Below the pieces are notes generated by a model that saw only the letters and a program-made list of their open reading frames with translations, was not told where the DNA came from and ran no database searches. 64,000 bases of DNA from Rhodococcus sp. HNM0569 (GTDB lineage Bacteria > Actinomycetota > Actinomycetes > Mycobacteriales > Mycobacteriaceae): positions 91,421 to 155,420 of the forward strand of contig NZ_JAASAE010000010.1 of NCBI RefSeq assembly GCF_012726205.1, read 5' to 3'. Numbering within the stretch: position 1 is the stretch's first letter; each line of letters opens with the position of its first letter. The position numbers and the translations under genes were made by a program. Shown here piece by piece: positions 26,084-36,244 of the stretch.

Positions 26084-27538
26084 ATGTCCACCGGTACACC
26101 GCCCGTCCGGCCCGGACTGCGGCCGTCGCCGCACGGTCTGCCGGGCAGGCTCGTCGAGTTCGTCGAAGCGCTGCGCAGGCGCGGCATCGCGGTCGGGCCG
26201 TCCGAGACGGTCGACGCGGGAAACGTGATGGCGGTGCTCGATCTGCTCGACCGGGACGCGCTGCGCGAGGGGCTCGCGTGCGCGTTGCTGCGCCGTTCGA
26301 CCCACCGCGCGGCGTTCGACGCGCTGTTCGATCTGTGGTTCCCCCGCGCGGTCGGCACCGGCAGCGGAAGCGAGGACGGCGATCATCTGCCGCGCCGCGA
26401 GGGCGGGTCCGTCGACCTCGACGCACTGCGTGCGTTGCTGGCCGAACTCCTCCTCGAGGACAGCGACGAGGCCCGCGAGATGCTCGACACGCTCACCACG
26501 GACATGGTCGAGGAACTCGGGCGATACGACTCGTCCAACGGCCCGTCGTACTCGGCGTACCAGGCATTGCGCGAGGTGTCGCCGGACGCGGTGCTCGACA
26601 AGATCCTCGAGGGTCTGCTCGGTCCACGTCAGTCGGACGGTACCGACAAGTGGAGCGGAAACTACGAGTCCGAGGTTGCCAAACGTGCTGCGGCGCAGGC
26701 GATCGCGGACTTCCGTACCCGCATCGAGCAGGAGACCCGCAGGCGCACCGCCGAGCGACTCGGACGCGAACGTGTCGCGAACTACGCGGTACCCAAGCTC
26801 GCCGAGGAAGTCGACCTGCTGCGCGCCACCGACTCCGAACTCACGGAGCTGCGCAGGCGCGTCGCCCCGCTCGCACGGGTGCTCGCGAGCCGGCTCGCGG
26901 CCCGACGCCGCCGCGCCCGGGCAGGCTCGATCGACCTGCGCAAGACACTGCGCGCGTCGATGTCCACGGGTGGCGTCCCCATCGATCTCGTCAACCGCAA
27001 GCCGCGCCGCGCGCGGCCCGAACTCGTCGTGCTGTGCGACGTGTCCGGCTCCGTCGCCGGCTTCAGCCACTTCACGCTGCTGCTCGTGCACGCGCTGCGC
27101 GAACAGTTCTCGCGGGTGCGGGTGTTCGCATTCGTCGACACCACCGACGAGGTCACCCGCTTCTTCGACGTCGGTGCCGATCTCGGCGACGCGATGTCGC
27201 GCATGATCCGCGAGGCGGATCTGATCTCGTACGACGGGCACTCGGACTACGGCAACGCGTTCGGCACCTTCGTCGAACGGTTCGGGCACGCCGTCACCTC
27301 GCGCAGTTCGGTACTCGTCCTGGGCGACGGTCGGACCAACTTCCGTGATCCCGACGTCGCCTCGCTCGCGTCTGTGGTCTCCGTCGCGCGGCACGCGCAC
27401 TGGCTCAACCCCGAACCGAAGGGCCAGTGGGGGCTCGGCGACTCGGCCGCCGACGTCTACGGCGAGGTGATCAGGATGCACGAGTGCCGCTCCGCCGAGC
27501 AGCTCGCGGCGGTGGTGGCCGGGCTGCTGCCGGTGTGA
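26084..27538 (+). CDS. VWA domain protein, CoxE-like
   Basis: A 484-residue partner of the MoxR ATPase, with AAAGGAG 6 nt before the ATG. The N-terminal half is helical and charged. The C-terminal half is a von Willebrand A domain with an intact MIDAS-type DVSGSV motif near residue 322 and an SDYGNAF segment further on, as in CoxE-like proteins. The MoxR-CoxE pairing suggests ATP-driven maturation or insertion of a metal cofactor. No carbon monoxide dehydrogenase genes are in the window. Confidence 0.88.
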   Translation: MSTGTPPVRPGLRPSPHGLPGRLVEFVEALRRRGIAVGPSETVDAGNVMAVLDLLDRDALREGLACALLRRSTHRAAFDALFDLWFPRAVGTGSGSEDGDHLPRREGGSVDLDALRALLAELLLEDSDEAREMLDTLTTDMVEELGRYDSSNGPSYSAYQALREVSPDAVLDKILEGLLGPRQSDGTDKWSGNYESEVAKRAAAQAIADFRTRIEQETRRRTAERLGRERVANYAVPKLAEEVDLLRATDSELTELRRRVAPLARVLASRLAARRRRARAGSIDLRKTLRASMSTGGVPIDLVNRKPRRARPELVVLCDVSGSVAGFSHFTLLLVHALREQFSRVRVFAFVDTTDEVTRFFDVGADLGDAMSRMIREADLISYDGHSDYGNAFGTFVERFGHAVTSRSSVLVLGDGRTNFRDPDVASLASVVSVARHAHWLNPEPKGQWGLGDSAADVYGEVIRMHECRSAEQLAAVVAGLLPV

Positions 27539-27543
27539 GCACG

Positions 27544-27557
27544 TAAGCTCGACACTC
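27544..27557 (+). promoter_or_regulatory. Possible leaderless promoter of nadD
   Basis: TAAGCT at 27544-27549 is 8 nt before the nadD GTG, which lacks a Shine-Dalgarno. The spacing matches a -10 element whose start point is the start codon itself. The -35 is not recognisable. Confidence 0.35.
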
Positions 27558-28226
27558 GTGGAACAGCGAGCAGACACCCGGCGCCGCCGCCTCGGCGTCA
27601 TGGGCGGCACGTTCGACCCCGTGCACCATGGCCACCTCGTGGCTGCCAGCGAGGTCGCCGACCGGTTCTCGCTCGACGAGGTCGTCTTCGTCCCTACCGG
27701 CAGGCCGTGGCAGAAGGATGCGCAGGACGTCAGTGCCGCCGAGGACCGGTATCTCATGACGGTGATCGCGACGGCGTCGAACCCGCGTTTCTCGGTCAGC
27801 CGTGTCGACGTGGATCGCGGCAAGATCACCTACACCGTCGACACGCTCCGCGACCTCCGCGACACGCATCCCGACGCCGACCTGTTCTTCATCACCGGCG
27901 CGGACGCGCTCGCGAGCATCCTGTCCTGGCAGAACTGGGAAGAACTGTTCTCGCTCGCACGATTCGTCGGCGTCTCCCGCCCCGGTTTCGATCTGGACAC
28001 CGAGCACCTCGCCGGTCATCTCGACCGGCTGCCGCCGGACGCGGTCACGCTCATCGAGATCCCGGCGCTCGCGATCTCGTCCACCGAATGCAGGCGCCGC
28101 GCCCGTGAACACCGGCCGGTGTGGTACCTCGTGCCCGACGGCGTCGTGCAGTACATCTCGAAACGCAACCTCTACCGCGTCGCTGCCGACGCCACCGCCC
28201 CGACAATTCAGGAGATCGACGAGTGA
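27558..28226 (+). CDS. nadD: Nicotinate-nucleotide adenylyltransferase
   Basis: Adenylates nicotinate mononucleotide in NAD synthesis. The 222-residue protein has the nucleotidyltransferase signature [12 protein letters not shown] and the C-terminal ISSTECRRR motif. The start is a GTG with no ribosome binding site, possibly leaderless. It ends in a GTGA overlap with rsfS. Confidence 0.96.
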   Translation: MEQRADTRRRRLGVMGGTFDPVHHGHLVAASEVADRFSLDEVVFVPTGRPWQKDAQDVSAAEDRYLMTVIATASNPRFSVSRVDVDRGKITYTVDTLRDLRDTHPDADLFFITGADALASILSWQNWEELFSLARFVGVSRPGFDLDTEHLAGHLDRLPPDAVTLIEIPALAISSTECRRRAREHRPVWYLVPDGVVQYISKRNLYRVAADATAPTIQEIDE

Positions 28227-28651
28227 CTGCAACGCCCGAAGCCATCGAGATGGCGCGCATCGCGGCCCTGGCGGCCGACGAGAAACTGGCCGACGACGTC
28301 CTCGTGCTCGACGTGTCGGACCAGCTGGTCATCACCGACGTCTTCGTCATCGCGTCGGCGTCCAACGAACGACAGGTCAACGCCGTCGTCGAGAACATCG
28401 AGGACCGGCTCCGCGAGGCCGGGCACAAGCCCGTGCGGCGCGAGGGCACCCGCGAAGGGCGTTGGGCGCTGCTCGACTTCGTCGACGTCGTCGTCCACGT
28501 GCAGCACGAGGACGAGCGCAACTTCTACGCTCTCGACCGGTTGTGGAAGGACTGCCCGCAGGTGCCCGTCGAGGGTCTCGGCGAGCACCGCGAGCAACTG
28601 GACGCGGCCGAGCACCGCGAGCAGGACAGTGACACCGGCGAGCAGCCGTGA
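28223..28651 (+). CDS. rsfS: Ribosome silencing factor
   Basis: Binds L14 on the 50S subunit and blocks subunit joining under starvation. The 142-residue protein has the conserved [14 protein letters not shown] and [12 protein letters not shown] motifs and an extra acidic tail of about 25 residues. GGAGA lies 8 nt before the GTG start. It overlaps nadD and the downstream phosphatase by GTGA at both ends, so nadD-rsfS-gpgP are translationally coupled. Confidence 0.96.
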   Translation: MTATPEAIEMARIAALAADEKLADDVLVLDVSDQLVITDVFVIASASNERQVNAVVENIEDRLREAGHKPVRREGTREGRWALLDFVDVVVHVQHEDERNFYALDRLWKDCPQVPVEGLGEHREQLDAAEHREQDSDTGEQP

Positions 28652-29298
28652 CCGTGTCCGTCCGCAGACTGGTTCTGCTCCGGCACGGACAGACCGAGTA
28701 CAACGCCGACAACCGGATGCAGGGCCAACTCGACACCGAACTGTCTCCGCTCGGGCGTGACCAGGCCAAGTCCGTCGCGACGGTCCTCGCCGAGCGCGCG
28801 CCGCTGCGTGTGGTGTCGTCCGACCTGAGTCGAGCGGCCGACACGGCCCGCGCGCTCGGCGAGGCGGCCGGTCTTGCGGTCGCCACCGACGAGCGGTTGC
28901 GCGAAACGCATCTGGGGGAGTGGCAGGGGCTCACGCACGTCGACGTCGATGCGCGCTGGCCCGGGGCACGCGTCGACTGGCGCGCGGATGCGACCGCTGC
29001 GCCGCCCGGCGGCGAGAGCCGGCTCGACGCCGCTCGCCGCAGCCGCGCGGTGATCGACGAACTCGTCCGTGAGGAATCCGAGTGGGGTGAGCGTCCGATC
29101 GTCGTCGTCGCGCACGGCGGCGTCATCGCCGCACTCACGGCGTCGCTGCTGGGGTTGGCGGTACCGAACTGGCCGGTGCTCGGCGGGCTCGGCAACACCA
29201 GCTGGGCTCAGCTCAGCGCGCACGACACGGACGCCGAGCTGCAGTGGCGGCTCGACGTGTGGAACGCCTCGGCGAAGGTCGCAGGCGATGTCCTCTGA
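28648..29298 (+). CDS. gpgP: Histidine phosphatase, likely glucosyl-3-phosphoglycerate phosphatase
   Basis: A 216-residue phosphoglycerate-mutase-fold phosphatase with the phospho-histidine motif LLRHGQTEYN near residue 10 and VAHGG near residue 155. By position (between rsfS and octT) and length it matches Rv2419c, which dephosphorylates glucosyl-3-phosphoglycerate in methylglucose lipopolysaccharide synthesis. Family membership is seen in the sequence; the exact substrate is by synteny. The stop codon lies in the first unit of a tandem repeat. Confidence 0.82.
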   Translation: MTVSVRRLVLLRHGQTEYNADNRMQGQLDTELSPLGRDQAKSVATVLAERAPLRVVSSDLSRAADTARALGEAAGLAVATDERLRETHLGEWQGLTHVDVDARWPGARVDWRADATAAPPGGESRLDAARRSRAVIDELVREESEWGERPIVVVAHGGVIAALTASLLGLAVPNWPVLGGLGNTSWAQLSAHDTDAELQWRLDVWNASAKVAGDVL

Positions 29299-29390
29299 GC
29301 GGAGCGAACGATGTCCTCTGAGCGGAGCGAACGATGTCACCTGAGCTGAGCGAACGAAGTCTTGTGAGCGGAGCGGAACATGTCCTCTGA
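29287..29390 (+). repeat. Tandem repeat of about 23 bp at the gpgP-octT junction
   Basis: Units at 29287-29309 and 29310-29332 are identical; 29333-29355 and 29356-29379 are diverged; a partial fifth copy is the start of octT itself (ATGTCCTCTGA at 29380). The gpgP stop lies in unit 1 and the octT start codon in unit 5. Each unit contains TGAGCGGAGCGAA. It looks like repeated duplication of the gene junction. Confidence 0.85.
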
Positions 29391-30144
29391 AGCTGTCGAC
29401 GCCGTGACACCGGACCCGAAGCCCGTGCTGCTGGTGCTTGCGGATTCGCTCGCGTACTACGGGCCGAAGGGGGGTCTGCCTGCGGATCACCCACTCATCT
29501 GGCCGTCGCTCGTGGCGCGTGAGTTGGGGTGGGACGTCGAGTTGATCGCCCGCATCGGGTGGACCAGCCGCGACCTGTACTGGGCACTGATCCAGGATCC
29601 CCGCGCCTGGGCCGCGGTGCCGCGCGCGGGTGCGGTGGTCTTCGCCACCGGGGGCATGGACTCGCTGCCGTCGCCGTTGCCGACCGCGCTGCGCGAACAG
29701 ATTCGTTACGTCCGGCCACCGAAGCTGCGCCGGATCGTGCGCGACGCCTACGGTTGGATCCAGCCGAAGCTGTCTCCGTTGGGCTGGCCGGTCGCGTTGC
29801 CGCCGCGTGTGAGCGTCGACTATCTCGAAAAGGCAAGGGCGGCACTCGCATACATGCGACCGGAGCTTCCGGTCATCGGCACGTTGCCGTCGGTGCACTG
29901 CAGTGACGCCTACGCGAAGGTGCATTCCGGGCGCGACGGCGCGGTCGCGGCCGTGCGGGCGTGGGCTGAGGGGCATCGCGTGCCGCTCGTCGATCTCGGC
30001 GACGCGGTGCGGGAGAACGTGATGTCCGGTGCGGGCAATCCGGACGGAATCCACTGGGGCTTCCCGGCACACGAGCGCGTCGCCGCCGCGATGGTCGCCA
30101 CCGTCACCGCGGCACAGGGTCGCCGGGCAGCCGAAGCGGTGTGA
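29380..30144 (+). CDS. octT: SGNH hydrolase-fold protein, OctT-like octanoyltransferase
   Basis: A 254-residue SGNH-fold protein. Its N-terminal block reads [10 protein letters not shown] instead of GDS, with the Ser near residue 24 and a [10 protein letters not shown] motif carrying the C-terminal His. It fits Rv2418c (OctT), which octanoylates diglucosylglycerate in methylglucose lipopolysaccharide synthesis. The assignment rests on position next to gpgP and on this motif pattern. The ATG at 29380 lies in a repeat unit, so the start could be slightly different. Confidence 0.78.
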   Translation: MSSEAVDAVTPDPKPVLLVLADSLAYYGPKGGLPADHPLIWPSLVARELGWDVELIARIGWTSRDLYWALIQDPRAWAAVPRAGAVVFATGGMDSLPSPLPTALREQIRYVRPPKLRRIVRDAYGWIQPKLSPLGWPVALPPRVSVDYLEKARAALAYMRPELPVIGTLPSVHCSDAYAKVHSGRDGAVAAVRAWAEGHRVPLVDLGDAVRENVMSGAGNPDGIHWGFPAHERVAAAMVATVTAAQGRRAAEAV

Positions 30145-30148
30145 GCCG

Positions 30149-30979
30149 ATGGCGGTAGTTCTGGTCACCGACTCGTCCGCGTCGATTCCTCCGGCGACGG
30201 CGCACGAACTCGGCATCCACGTCGCGCCACTGCATGTGCTGGTCGGCGACCGGGACTTGCGCGACGGCATCGACGACATTCCCTCCGATCTGTCGTCCGC
30301 GACCACGTCGGGGGCCGCGCCGGGCGAACTCGAAGAGGTGTACGGGCGCGCGCTCGAGGCGAGTGGCGGCGACGGTGTGCTCGCGGTACATCTGTCGCGT
30401 CAGCTGTCGGGTACGTGGAAGGCAGGAACCGTCGCGGCCGATGCGTTCGCGGGCCAGGTGCGGCTCGTCGATTCGCGTGCGGTGGCGCTCGGTCTCGGGT
30501 TTCCGGTGGTGGCCGCGGCCCGCGCGGCGCGCGCAGGCATGGGTATCGACGACCTGTTCGACCGCACCGTCGCACATCTCACCGAGAGTCGAGTCTTCGT
30601 CACCGTCGATCGTCTCGACCAGCTGCGCCGCGGTGGCCGGATCGGTACTGCCGCAGCGCTTCTGGGCACGGCACTGTCGATGAAGCCGGTTCTGCATCTC
30701 GACGACGGGCGGCTGCAGTTGCTCGAGAAGACCCGCACGTCGACCAAGGCGCTCGCGAAGATGATCGACCGGGTGGTGGCGGCGGTGCACGAGCGGCCGG
30801 TGTCCCTCGCGGTACAGCACGTGCTGGGCGACGAGCATGCCGATTTCGTCGCGGACGAGCTGCGTACGCGCGTCGGCACAGCCGTCGACCTCGTGGTGTG
30901 CGACATCGGTGCGGTACTCGCCGCGCATGTCGGCGCAGGCGCGGTGGGCGTCGCGGTGTCGCCCGAGCCCACCGACTGA
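30149..30979 (+). CDS. DegV family fatty-acid-binding protein
   Basis: A 276-residue DegV-fold protein. VTDSSASIP at the start, HLSRQLSGTW near residue 85 and the RRGGRIG motif near residue 165 are diagnostic. The family binds fatty acids and, in Firmicutes, feeds host acids to FakA kinase. No FakA lies here. It starts 4 nt after octT and sits at the Rv2417c position, so a link to acyl supply for octT is possible but unproven. Confidence 0.88.
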   Translation: MAVVLVTDSSASIPPATAHELGIHVAPLHVLVGDRDLRDGIDDIPSDLSSATTSGAAPGELEEVYGRALEASGGDGVLAVHLSRQLSGTWKAGTVAADAFAGQVRLVDSRAVALGLGFPVVAAARAARAGMGIDDLFDRTVAHLTESRVFVTVDRLDQLRRGGRIGTAAALLGTALSMKPVLHLDDGRLQLLEKTRTSTKALAKMIDRVVAAVHERPVSLAVQHVLGDEHADFVADELRTRVGTAVDLVVCDIGAVLAAHVGAGAVGVAVSPEPTD

Positions 30980-31093
30980 TCTTGCCCGGCGCGTCCTGAT
31001 TCGCCTGCGCGACGTGCAGTACCGGCATTCCACAGGCTGCCTGTTGTCCCCAGGTCTGCTGCACGTGAGTCGTAAGCGGCCGATGCGGCGGAG

Positions 31094-32182
31094 GTGCCGA
31101 ACTACCGTGCGCTCATGGGGAGGAACGACGAACGCGAACGCGCGGTCGAGCGCATCGGCGCGGGGCGGAGGGCTTCGGCGCGGCCGTCCGGAACTGTCAC
31201 GGTAGTGCGGGAATCGGACGGGGACGACACCTCGACAGCGGTGCTGCGCCTCGACGACACGGCGGTGGGGAGCCCCGACGCCGCGTGGCCACCGTCCGCC
31301 GCACCCGGCGGCCGCGAGTGGACGGGTCGCCGTCCGGAGTGGCTCGCCGACGTCGGGCAGGGCGAAGTCGGTCGGGGAGCGGGCGAGTCGGGCAGCACCC
31401 ACGATGACGGCCGGTACCGTGACGATCCGTACCGCGACGCCGTATTTCTCGACGACGACATCGACGAGGGTAGTCGCTCTCGGGCGTGGCTGCCCGAGCG
31501 TTGGCGAGGCGCGCGCATCGACGCGGGCCGCGGCGGGGCCGTCGCACTCATCGCAGTCGCGCTGGTGGCCGCGGTGGTCGCGTACGTCACGGTGTGGCGG
31601 GACACGCCTTCGGTGCACAGCGTTCCACCGCTTTCCGTCGTCTCGTCCGCCGAGCCTGCCCCGGACGACGCGGCGCCGACGGTGACGGACGGGACGGGGG
31701 AGGGCGGGTCGGCGGGCGAGGTGCGCGGCGAGGTGGTGGTGAGTGTCGTGGGCCTCGTGCACCGTCCCGGGCTCGTGCGGCTCCCACCCGGGTCGAGGGT
31801 CGCGGATGCCCTCGCGGCCGCCGGCGGCACCCTGCCCGACGCGGACACCGTGTCCCTGAACATGGCGCAACGCCTCGGCGACGGCGAACAGGTGGTGGTC
31901 GGCTCGAGTGCCGACGCGCGTCCGCCGGTCAGCGCCGTGGCAGGCGCGACCGGTCCGGGTGCGGCAGCCGTACCCGGAGGTGCGGGCGCGGGGCTCGTCG
32001 ATCTCAACACGGCGGACGAGACGGCGCTCGACGCGTTGCCGGGAGTCGGCCCCGTCACCGCCGCCGCGATCGTCGCGTGGCGCACCGCGCACGGCCGGTT
32101 CACCGACGTCGGCCAGCTCGCCGAGGTCGACGGCATCGGCCCGGCGCGACTGGCGAAGCTGCGTCCGCTCGTGACGGTGTGA
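31094..32182 (+). CDS. comEA: ComEA-like helix-hairpin-helix DNA-binding protein
   Basis: A 362-residue protein with a 150-residue hydrophilic N-terminus and a single transmembrane segment near residues 150-172 (GGAVALIAVALVAAVVAYVTVW). An SLBB-type domain follows (VVVSVVGLVHRPGLVRLPPGSRV), then an Ala/Gly-rich linker and tandem HhH motifs at the end (LNTADETALDALPGVGPVTAAAI). It binds DNA outside the membrane for uptake in competent species. GTG 31094 is used; ATG 31115 is an alternative. Overlap with comEC is GTGA. The long cytoplasmic N-terminus is unusual compared with B. subtilis ComEA. Confidence 0.88.
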   Translation: MPNYRALMGRNDERERAVERIGAGRRASARPSGTVTVVRESDGDDTSTAVLRLDDTAVGSPDAAWPPSAAPGGREWTGRRPEWLADVGQGEVGRGAGESGSTHDDGRYRDDPYRDAVFLDDDIDEGSRSRAWLPERWRGARIDAGRGGAVALIAVALVAAVVAYVTVWRDTPSVHSVPPLSVVSSAEPAPDDAAPTVTDGTGEGGSAGEVRGEVVVSVVGLVHRPGLVRLPPGSRVADALAAAGGTLPDADTVSLNMAQRLGDGEQVVVGSSADARPPVSAVAGATGPGAAAVPGGAGAGLVDLNTADETALDALPGVGPVTAAAIVAWRTAHGRFTDVGQLAEVDGIGPARLAKLRPLVTV

Positions 32183-33750
32183 CGCCCGGTAGGGAGAACC
32201 GGTCCGCGGCAGTTGGTTTCCGCGGTTCGCTCGACGACGGCCCACTGGATCTGCGACTCGTGCCGTTTGCCGGTGCGGCATGGGCGACGACGGCGGCGGT
32301 GCTGGTGTGGGGAACGTCCGCTGCGGTCGCGGTGGTGTCCGTTGCGGTCGCGATGTCGGCGCTCGCGGCTGCGTGGCCGACGCGCGGGGCTTCCTGGTCG
32401 ACGTCGCGCGTGCGCGTTGCGGTGTTCGCGGCGGCGTTGTTCACCGGTGCCGTCGCCGCCGCGGCGGGCGTGCGCGTGCACGCGGCCGACAGCCATCCGC
32501 TCACCGACTGGGCGGCACACGCGCGCACCGTCGTGAGTGTCGAGGTCGAAGTGGCGGACGATCCGCGCGCACTGCGAGGCGGCGCGCTGGTATCGCTTCC
32601 GGCGCGTCTGGTGTCGGCGCATTCGAGCACGACGACGATCGACGGTACGGGCGCGGTACGCGTATCGGCCCGCGGAGCTGGATGGCTCGCGCTCACGCCC
32701 GGCGAGCGGATCCGATTCGATGCGACCGTCGCCGCGCCCCGCGACCGCGATCTGACCGTCGTCTCGCTGTCGGCGCACGAGTCCTTCACCCGCGTCGCGC
32801 CGCCGCCCCGCCACCAGCAGTGGGCGAGCGCGCTGCGTGCGCGCTTCGCCGCGGCATGTCACGAGGGGTTGCCGCCGGACCCCGCGGGCTTGTTGCCCGG
32901 CCTCGTCGTCGGTGACCGCTCGGCGCAGACCCCGCGCGTGCAGGACAACTTTCGTGCGGCCGGGCTCACTCATCTCACGGCGGTGTCCGGAGCGAACGTC
33001 AGCATCGTGCTCGGCGCGGTCCTGCTCGTCGTACGGGCGGTGGGTATCGGCCCGCGGACCGGCGCCGTGCTCGCGGGCGTGGCGCTCGTCGCGTTCGTGG
33101 TGGTCGCCCGGCCGTCGCCGAGTGTCGTGCGTGCTGCCGCGATGGGTGCGGTCGCGCTGCTCGCGCTCGTCGTCGGCCGCCGCAGGCAGGCGCTGCCCGC
33201 GCTCGGTGCCGCGGTGATCGCGTCGACGCTCTGGTCGCCGCCGCTGACTCTCGACATCGGCTTCGCATTGTCGGTAGCGGCGACGGCCGCACTGATCGTC
33301 GTCGTCCCGGTCTGGGTGGACGGTTTGCGCGGGCGTGGCTGGCCACGCACGCTCGCGGAGGCCGTCGCGGTCACGACTGCGGCGTTCGTCGTCACCGCGC
33401 CGATTCTTGCCGCGGCGACCGGCACCGTGAGCGTCGTGTCGATCCTCGCGAACCTCCTGGTGGCCCCGGTCGTGGGGCCCGTGACGGTGGTCGGTGCGCT
33501 GGCGGTGGTCACCTCTGGCGTATCCGTCGGGGCCGCCACGGTTTTCGTCCAGGTCGTCCGCTGGCCGCTCGAGTGGATTCTCATGGTCGCCGAACGCTGC
33601 GCCCTCGTACCCGGGGCCGAATGGGATGTGGGTGCGGCGCCGCTGCTCGTCGTGGCAGGAGCGGCGACCGCGCTGCTCGTCGCCCGCCGGGTACGGCGGT
33701 CACGGCGTCGGGCCGACCCGTCGGGGCAGCGTGGGAGGATGAGCACGTGA
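32179..33750 (+). CDS. comEC: ComEC/Rec2-like DNA channel protein without beta-lactamase domain
   Basis: A 523-residue polytopic membrane protein starting at GTG 32179. It has an N-terminal DUF4131-like part (to about residue 200) and the Competence domain with [15 protein letters not shown] and the following transmembrane helices. The C-terminal metallo-beta-lactamase domain of full-length ComEC is absent, as in M. tuberculosis Rv2414c, which is of similar length. Competence has not been shown in most mycolata, so DNA uptake is an inference. The stop overlaps the holA GTG. Confidence 0.88.
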   Translation: MTPGRENRSAAVGFRGSLDDGPLDLRLVPFAGAAWATTAAVLVWGTSAAVAVVSVAVAMSALAAAWPTRGASWSTSRVRVAVFAAALFTGAVAAAAGVRVHAADSHPLTDWAAHARTVVSVEVEVADDPRALRGGALVSLPARLVSAHSSTTTIDGTGAVRVSARGAGWLALTPGERIRFDATVAAPRDRDLTVVSLSAHESFTRVAPPPRHQQWASALRARFAAACHEGLPPDPAGLLPGLVVGDRSAQTPRVQDNFRAAGLTHLTAVSGANVSIVLGAVLLVVRAVGIGPRTGAVLAGVALVAFVVVARPSPSVVRAAAMGAVALLALVVGRRRQALPALGAAVIASTLWSPPLTLDIGFALSVAATAALIVVVPVWVDGLRGRGWPRTLAEAVAVTTAAFVVTAPILAAATGTVSVVSILANLLVAPVVGPVTVVGALAVVTSGVSVGAATVFVQVVRWPLEWILMVAERCALVPGAEWDVGAAPLLVVAGAATALLVARRVRRSRRRADPSGQRGRMST

Positions 33751-34694
33751 GCACATCCGAACAGCTGCATCTGGTGCTGGGCGACGAGGAACTGCTGATC
33801 GAGCGGGCTGTGGCACGTGCGGTCTCGGGGGTCGGGTCGGGTGACGTGCCGGTCACGCGGATGCGCGCGGGCGACGCCGTGCCGAGTGAAATCGCTGAGT
33901 TGCTGAGCCCGTCACTGTTCGCCGAGGACCGGGTGGTCGTGCTCGAAGCGGCGGGTGAGGCAGGCAAGGACTCCGTGGCGCTCGTGCTCGACGCCGCGAA
34001 GTCGTTGCCGGACGGCATCGTGCTGGTCGTGGTGCATTCGGGTGGCGGCCGGGCGAAGGCGATGGCCGGGCAGCTCGAGAAGCTGGGTGCCACGGTGCAC
34101 CGGTGCGCCAAGCTCAAGACGGGCGAGCACGCGACGTTCGTGCGCCGCGAGTTCGCCGAGCAGGGCGTCAAGGTGTCGGGCGATGTCGCGAACACTCTCG
34201 TCGAGTCCGTCGGCACCAGCCTGCGCGAACTCGCCGCCGCGGTGTCGCAGCTCGTCGCCGACACGGGCGGCCGCGTCGACGCGACGGCGGTGTCGCGGTA
34301 CTACTCGGGCCGCGCCGAGGTCAGTGGGTTCGACGTCGCCGATCGCGCCGTCGCGGGCGATCTCGTGGGTGCCGTCGAAGCGCTGCGCTGGGCGACGATC
34401 CGCGGGGTACCGCACGTGTTGCTCGCCGACGCACTGGCCGACGCGGTGCATTCGATCGCGCGCGTCGCCCCCGCCGGACGCGGCGACCCGTTCCGTCTCG
34501 CACCGAGCCTCGGCATGGCCCCGTTCAAGGTCAAGAAGGCACAGGCCGTGACTCGCCACTGGACACCCGCGAGCGTCGGCTCGGCGCTCGAGATCGTCGC
34601 GACTCTCAACGCCGACGTCAAGGGCGGTGCCGCGGATCCGGACTTCGCGGTCGAACATGCTGTGCGGGCGGTCGCGCAGCTGTGCGGGCGCTGA
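33747..34694 (+). CDS. holA: DNA polymerase III subunit delta
   Basis: Clamp-loader subunit that opens the beta clamp. The 315-residue protein starts at GTG 33747 within comEC (GTGA overlap), with GGGAGGA 8 nt upstream. N-terminal [16 protein letters not shown] and the helical C-terminus are typical. It ends the nadD-holA series of tightly packed genes. Confidence 0.94.
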   Translation: MSTSEQLHLVLGDEELLIERAVARAVSGVGSGDVPVTRMRAGDAVPSEIAELLSPSLFAEDRVVVLEAAGEAGKDSVALVLDAAKSLPDGIVLVVVHSGGGRAKAMAGQLEKLGATVHRCAKLKTGEHATFVRREFAEQGVKVSGDVANTLVESVGTSLRELAAAVSQLVADTGGRVDATAVSRYYSGRAEVSGFDVADRAVAGDLVGAVEALRWATIRGVPHVLLADALADAVHSIARVAPAGRGDPFRLAPSLGMAPFKVKKAQAVTRHWTPASVGSALEIVATLNADVKGGAADPDFAVEHAVRAVAQLCGR

Positions 34695-34752
34695 GCGCCT
34701 GACCGGATCCGGACGAGAGGTCTGCACACCGAACTCAGGGAGCGGACACGAC

Positions 34753-34784
34753 GAAACCCGCTCCACGTGCGCGGAGCGGGTTTC
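34753..34784. terminator. Bidirectional terminator between holA and rpsT
   Basis: A 12-bp perfect stem GAAACCCGCTCC/GGAGCGGGTTTC (34753-34764 with 34773-34784) with an 8-nt loop. The arm ends supply short A and T runs on both strands, between two convergent genes. Confidence 0.85.
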
Positions 34785-34826
34785 GGAGAGCTTCGGCTTA
34801 CGAGATCGAGTGCGATCCGGTGAGCG

Positions 34827-35087
34827 TCAGAGCTTGCCGGCGGCCTGGGCGAGCGCCGACTTCTTGTTGGCTGCCTGGTTCTTGTGGATGACGCCCTTGC
34901 TGGCTGCCTTGTCGAGCTTGCGGCTGGTGGAGACGAGGAGCGCGTTGGCCTTTTCCTTGTCACCGGCCGCCGCAGCCTCGCGGAACGAACGGATCGCCGT
35001 GCGCAGCGAGGACTTGACCGACTGATTGCGCAGTCGAGCCGCCTCGTTGGTACGGATCCGCTTCACCTGGGACTTGATGTTGGCCAC
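34827..35087 (-). CDS. rpsT: 30S ribosomal protein S20
   Basis: An 86-residue basic protein starting [18 protein letters not shown], with the conserved S20 helical hairpin and C-terminal [13 protein letters not shown]. It is monocistronic, transcribed opposite to holA, as in M. tuberculosis (Rv2412). Confidence 0.98.
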   Translation of the reverse strand: MANIKSQVKRIRTNEAARLRNQSVKSSLRTAIRSFREAAAAGDKEKANALLVSTSRKLDKAASKGVIHKNQAANKKSALAQAAGKL

Positions 35088-35212
35088 GCGTAGATTTCCT
35101 GTCGTCTCGAACGTGTGTCCGGCCCGAAGTGGACAAGGCCGGACGTCTGTGTGAAAGCTCTGGGTGTAAAGCCGTGGGCGTCGCGGACGCGATGTCCACG
35201 CACCGACAGATG

Positions 35213-35242
35213 AGAATACCAGCGATCGACCTCGCGGTTCAA
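35213..35242 (-). promoter_or_regulatory. rpsT promoter
   Basis: On the minus strand, -35 TTGAAC (35242-35237), an 18-nt spacer, and an extended -10 TGG-TATTCT ending at 35213. Transcription would start near 35206 and give a leader of about 120 nt. Confidence 0.6.
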
Positions 35243-35337
35243 ACGGGTGCCCGCGAAGTCGCCATGACGAGCACCGCTCCCGCGTAGAGTCCCACGCACG
35301 ACGATCAGGTTACTCACTCTCGACGAAGGCGGGTTGT

Positions 35338-36111
35338 ATGTCGACTGCGCAGGAAATCGAAGAAGTCGAAGTCATCTCCGATCCCAAGAAGTTCGCTGCG
35401 GAAGCCCTCGGCACGTTCGTGCTCGTCTTCATGGCGGTGGGCACCGCGGTGTTCGCGGGAGCCAAGGTCGGCAATGTGGGCGTCGCGCTCGCATTCGGCC
35501 TCACTTTGCTGTTCCTCGTGTACGCCATCGGGCCGATCTCCGGTTCACACGTCAATCCCGCGGTCACCCTCGGCTTCGTGGTCACCCGCCGCATCCCCGT
35601 CGCCACGGCGGTGGGGTACTGGATCGCGCAGGTGATCGGCGGTCTCGTGGCAGGTGTCGTCATCTTCGCCATCGCGCAGTCGTTGCCGTCGTACGACCGG
35701 CAGATGGACGGGCTCGGTGCCAACGGGTGGGGCGAGCACAGCCCGTCCGCGATCAAGGGGCCGCTCGGTGGCGTGCTCGAGAACGGTTACGGCATCGGTG
35801 CCGCGATGGCGGTCGAGATCATCCTCACGGCACTGCTGGTGTTCGTCGTCCTCGCGGCCACGGACCGCATCTCCGACATCCCGCAAGCTGGCCTCGCCAT
35901 CGGCTTCACGCTCGCGGTCATCCACCTGCTCGCGATCCCGATCGACAACACGTCGGTCAACCCGGCACGCAGCCTCGGTGTCGCCTTCTATCAGGACGGC
36001 GCACTGGCCCAGGTGTGGCTGTTCATCGTGTTCCCGCTGATCGGCGGCGCGCTGGGTGCGATCGTGTACCGCACGCTGTTCGGCCGCTATGGGTCGCAGA
36101 TCACCGTCTGA
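35338..36111 (+). CDS. aqpZ: Aquaporin, AqpZ-type water channel
   Basis: A 257-residue MIP-family channel with six transmembrane segments and two NPA boxes (residues 73-75 and 208-210). Phe54, His196 and Arg211 match the narrow aromatic/arginine filter of water-selective AqpZ, not the Gly/Asp-bearing glycerol facilitators. There is an acidic N-terminal tail of about 18 residues and an enlarged loop near residues 117-150. With ectABC and the ProP-like carrier it adds to the osmotic-response genes of the window. M. tuberculosis lacks an AqpZ here. Confidence 0.9.
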   Translation: MSTAQEIEEVEVISDPKKFAAEALGTFVLVFMAVGTAVFAGAKVGNVGVALAFGLTLLFLVYAIGPISGSHVNPAVTLGFVVTRRIPVATAVGYWIAQVIGGLVAGVVIFAIAQSLPSYDRQMDGLGANGWGEHSPSAIKGPLGGVLENGYGIGAAMAVEIILTALLVFVVLAATDRISDIPQAGLAIGFTLAVIHLLAIPIDNTSVNPARSLGVAFYQDGALAQVWLFIVFPLIGGALGAIVYRTLFGRYGSQITV

Positions 36112-36181
36112 GCGCAGGTCGGCGCGAGACGCGGTCTCCGACCGCTCGGTTGCGCCTGCGTCGGCCCGTTACGGCATGATC

Positions 36182-36217
36182 CTTCTCGCGCGTCGCCGAC
36201 CGGCGACGCGCGAGAAG
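36182..36217 (+). terminator. Terminator after aqpZ
   Basis: A perfect 16-bp stem (36182-36197 with 36202-36217), loop GACC, followed by TCTTC. It lies 70 nt after the aquaporin stop. Confidence 0.85.
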
Positions 36218-36244
36218 TCTTCACCGTGACACCAGGGGGTCCGA

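Noticed and set aside
23830..26358. Minus-strand open frame of 842 codons opposite proA and the MoxR gene
   Set aside because: Shadow frame. Both genes on the plus strand have complete catalytic motifs and ribosome binding sites.
29287..29390. Short ORFs starting at each repeat-borne ATG
   Set aside because: They are by-products of the tandem duplication and stop within a few codons.
27558..34694. Single nadD-to-holA operon as a firm call
   Set aside because: Overlaps support coupling for nadD-rsfS-gpgP and comEA-comEC-holA, but the octT repeat and the 114-nt gap before comEA leave room for internal promoters.
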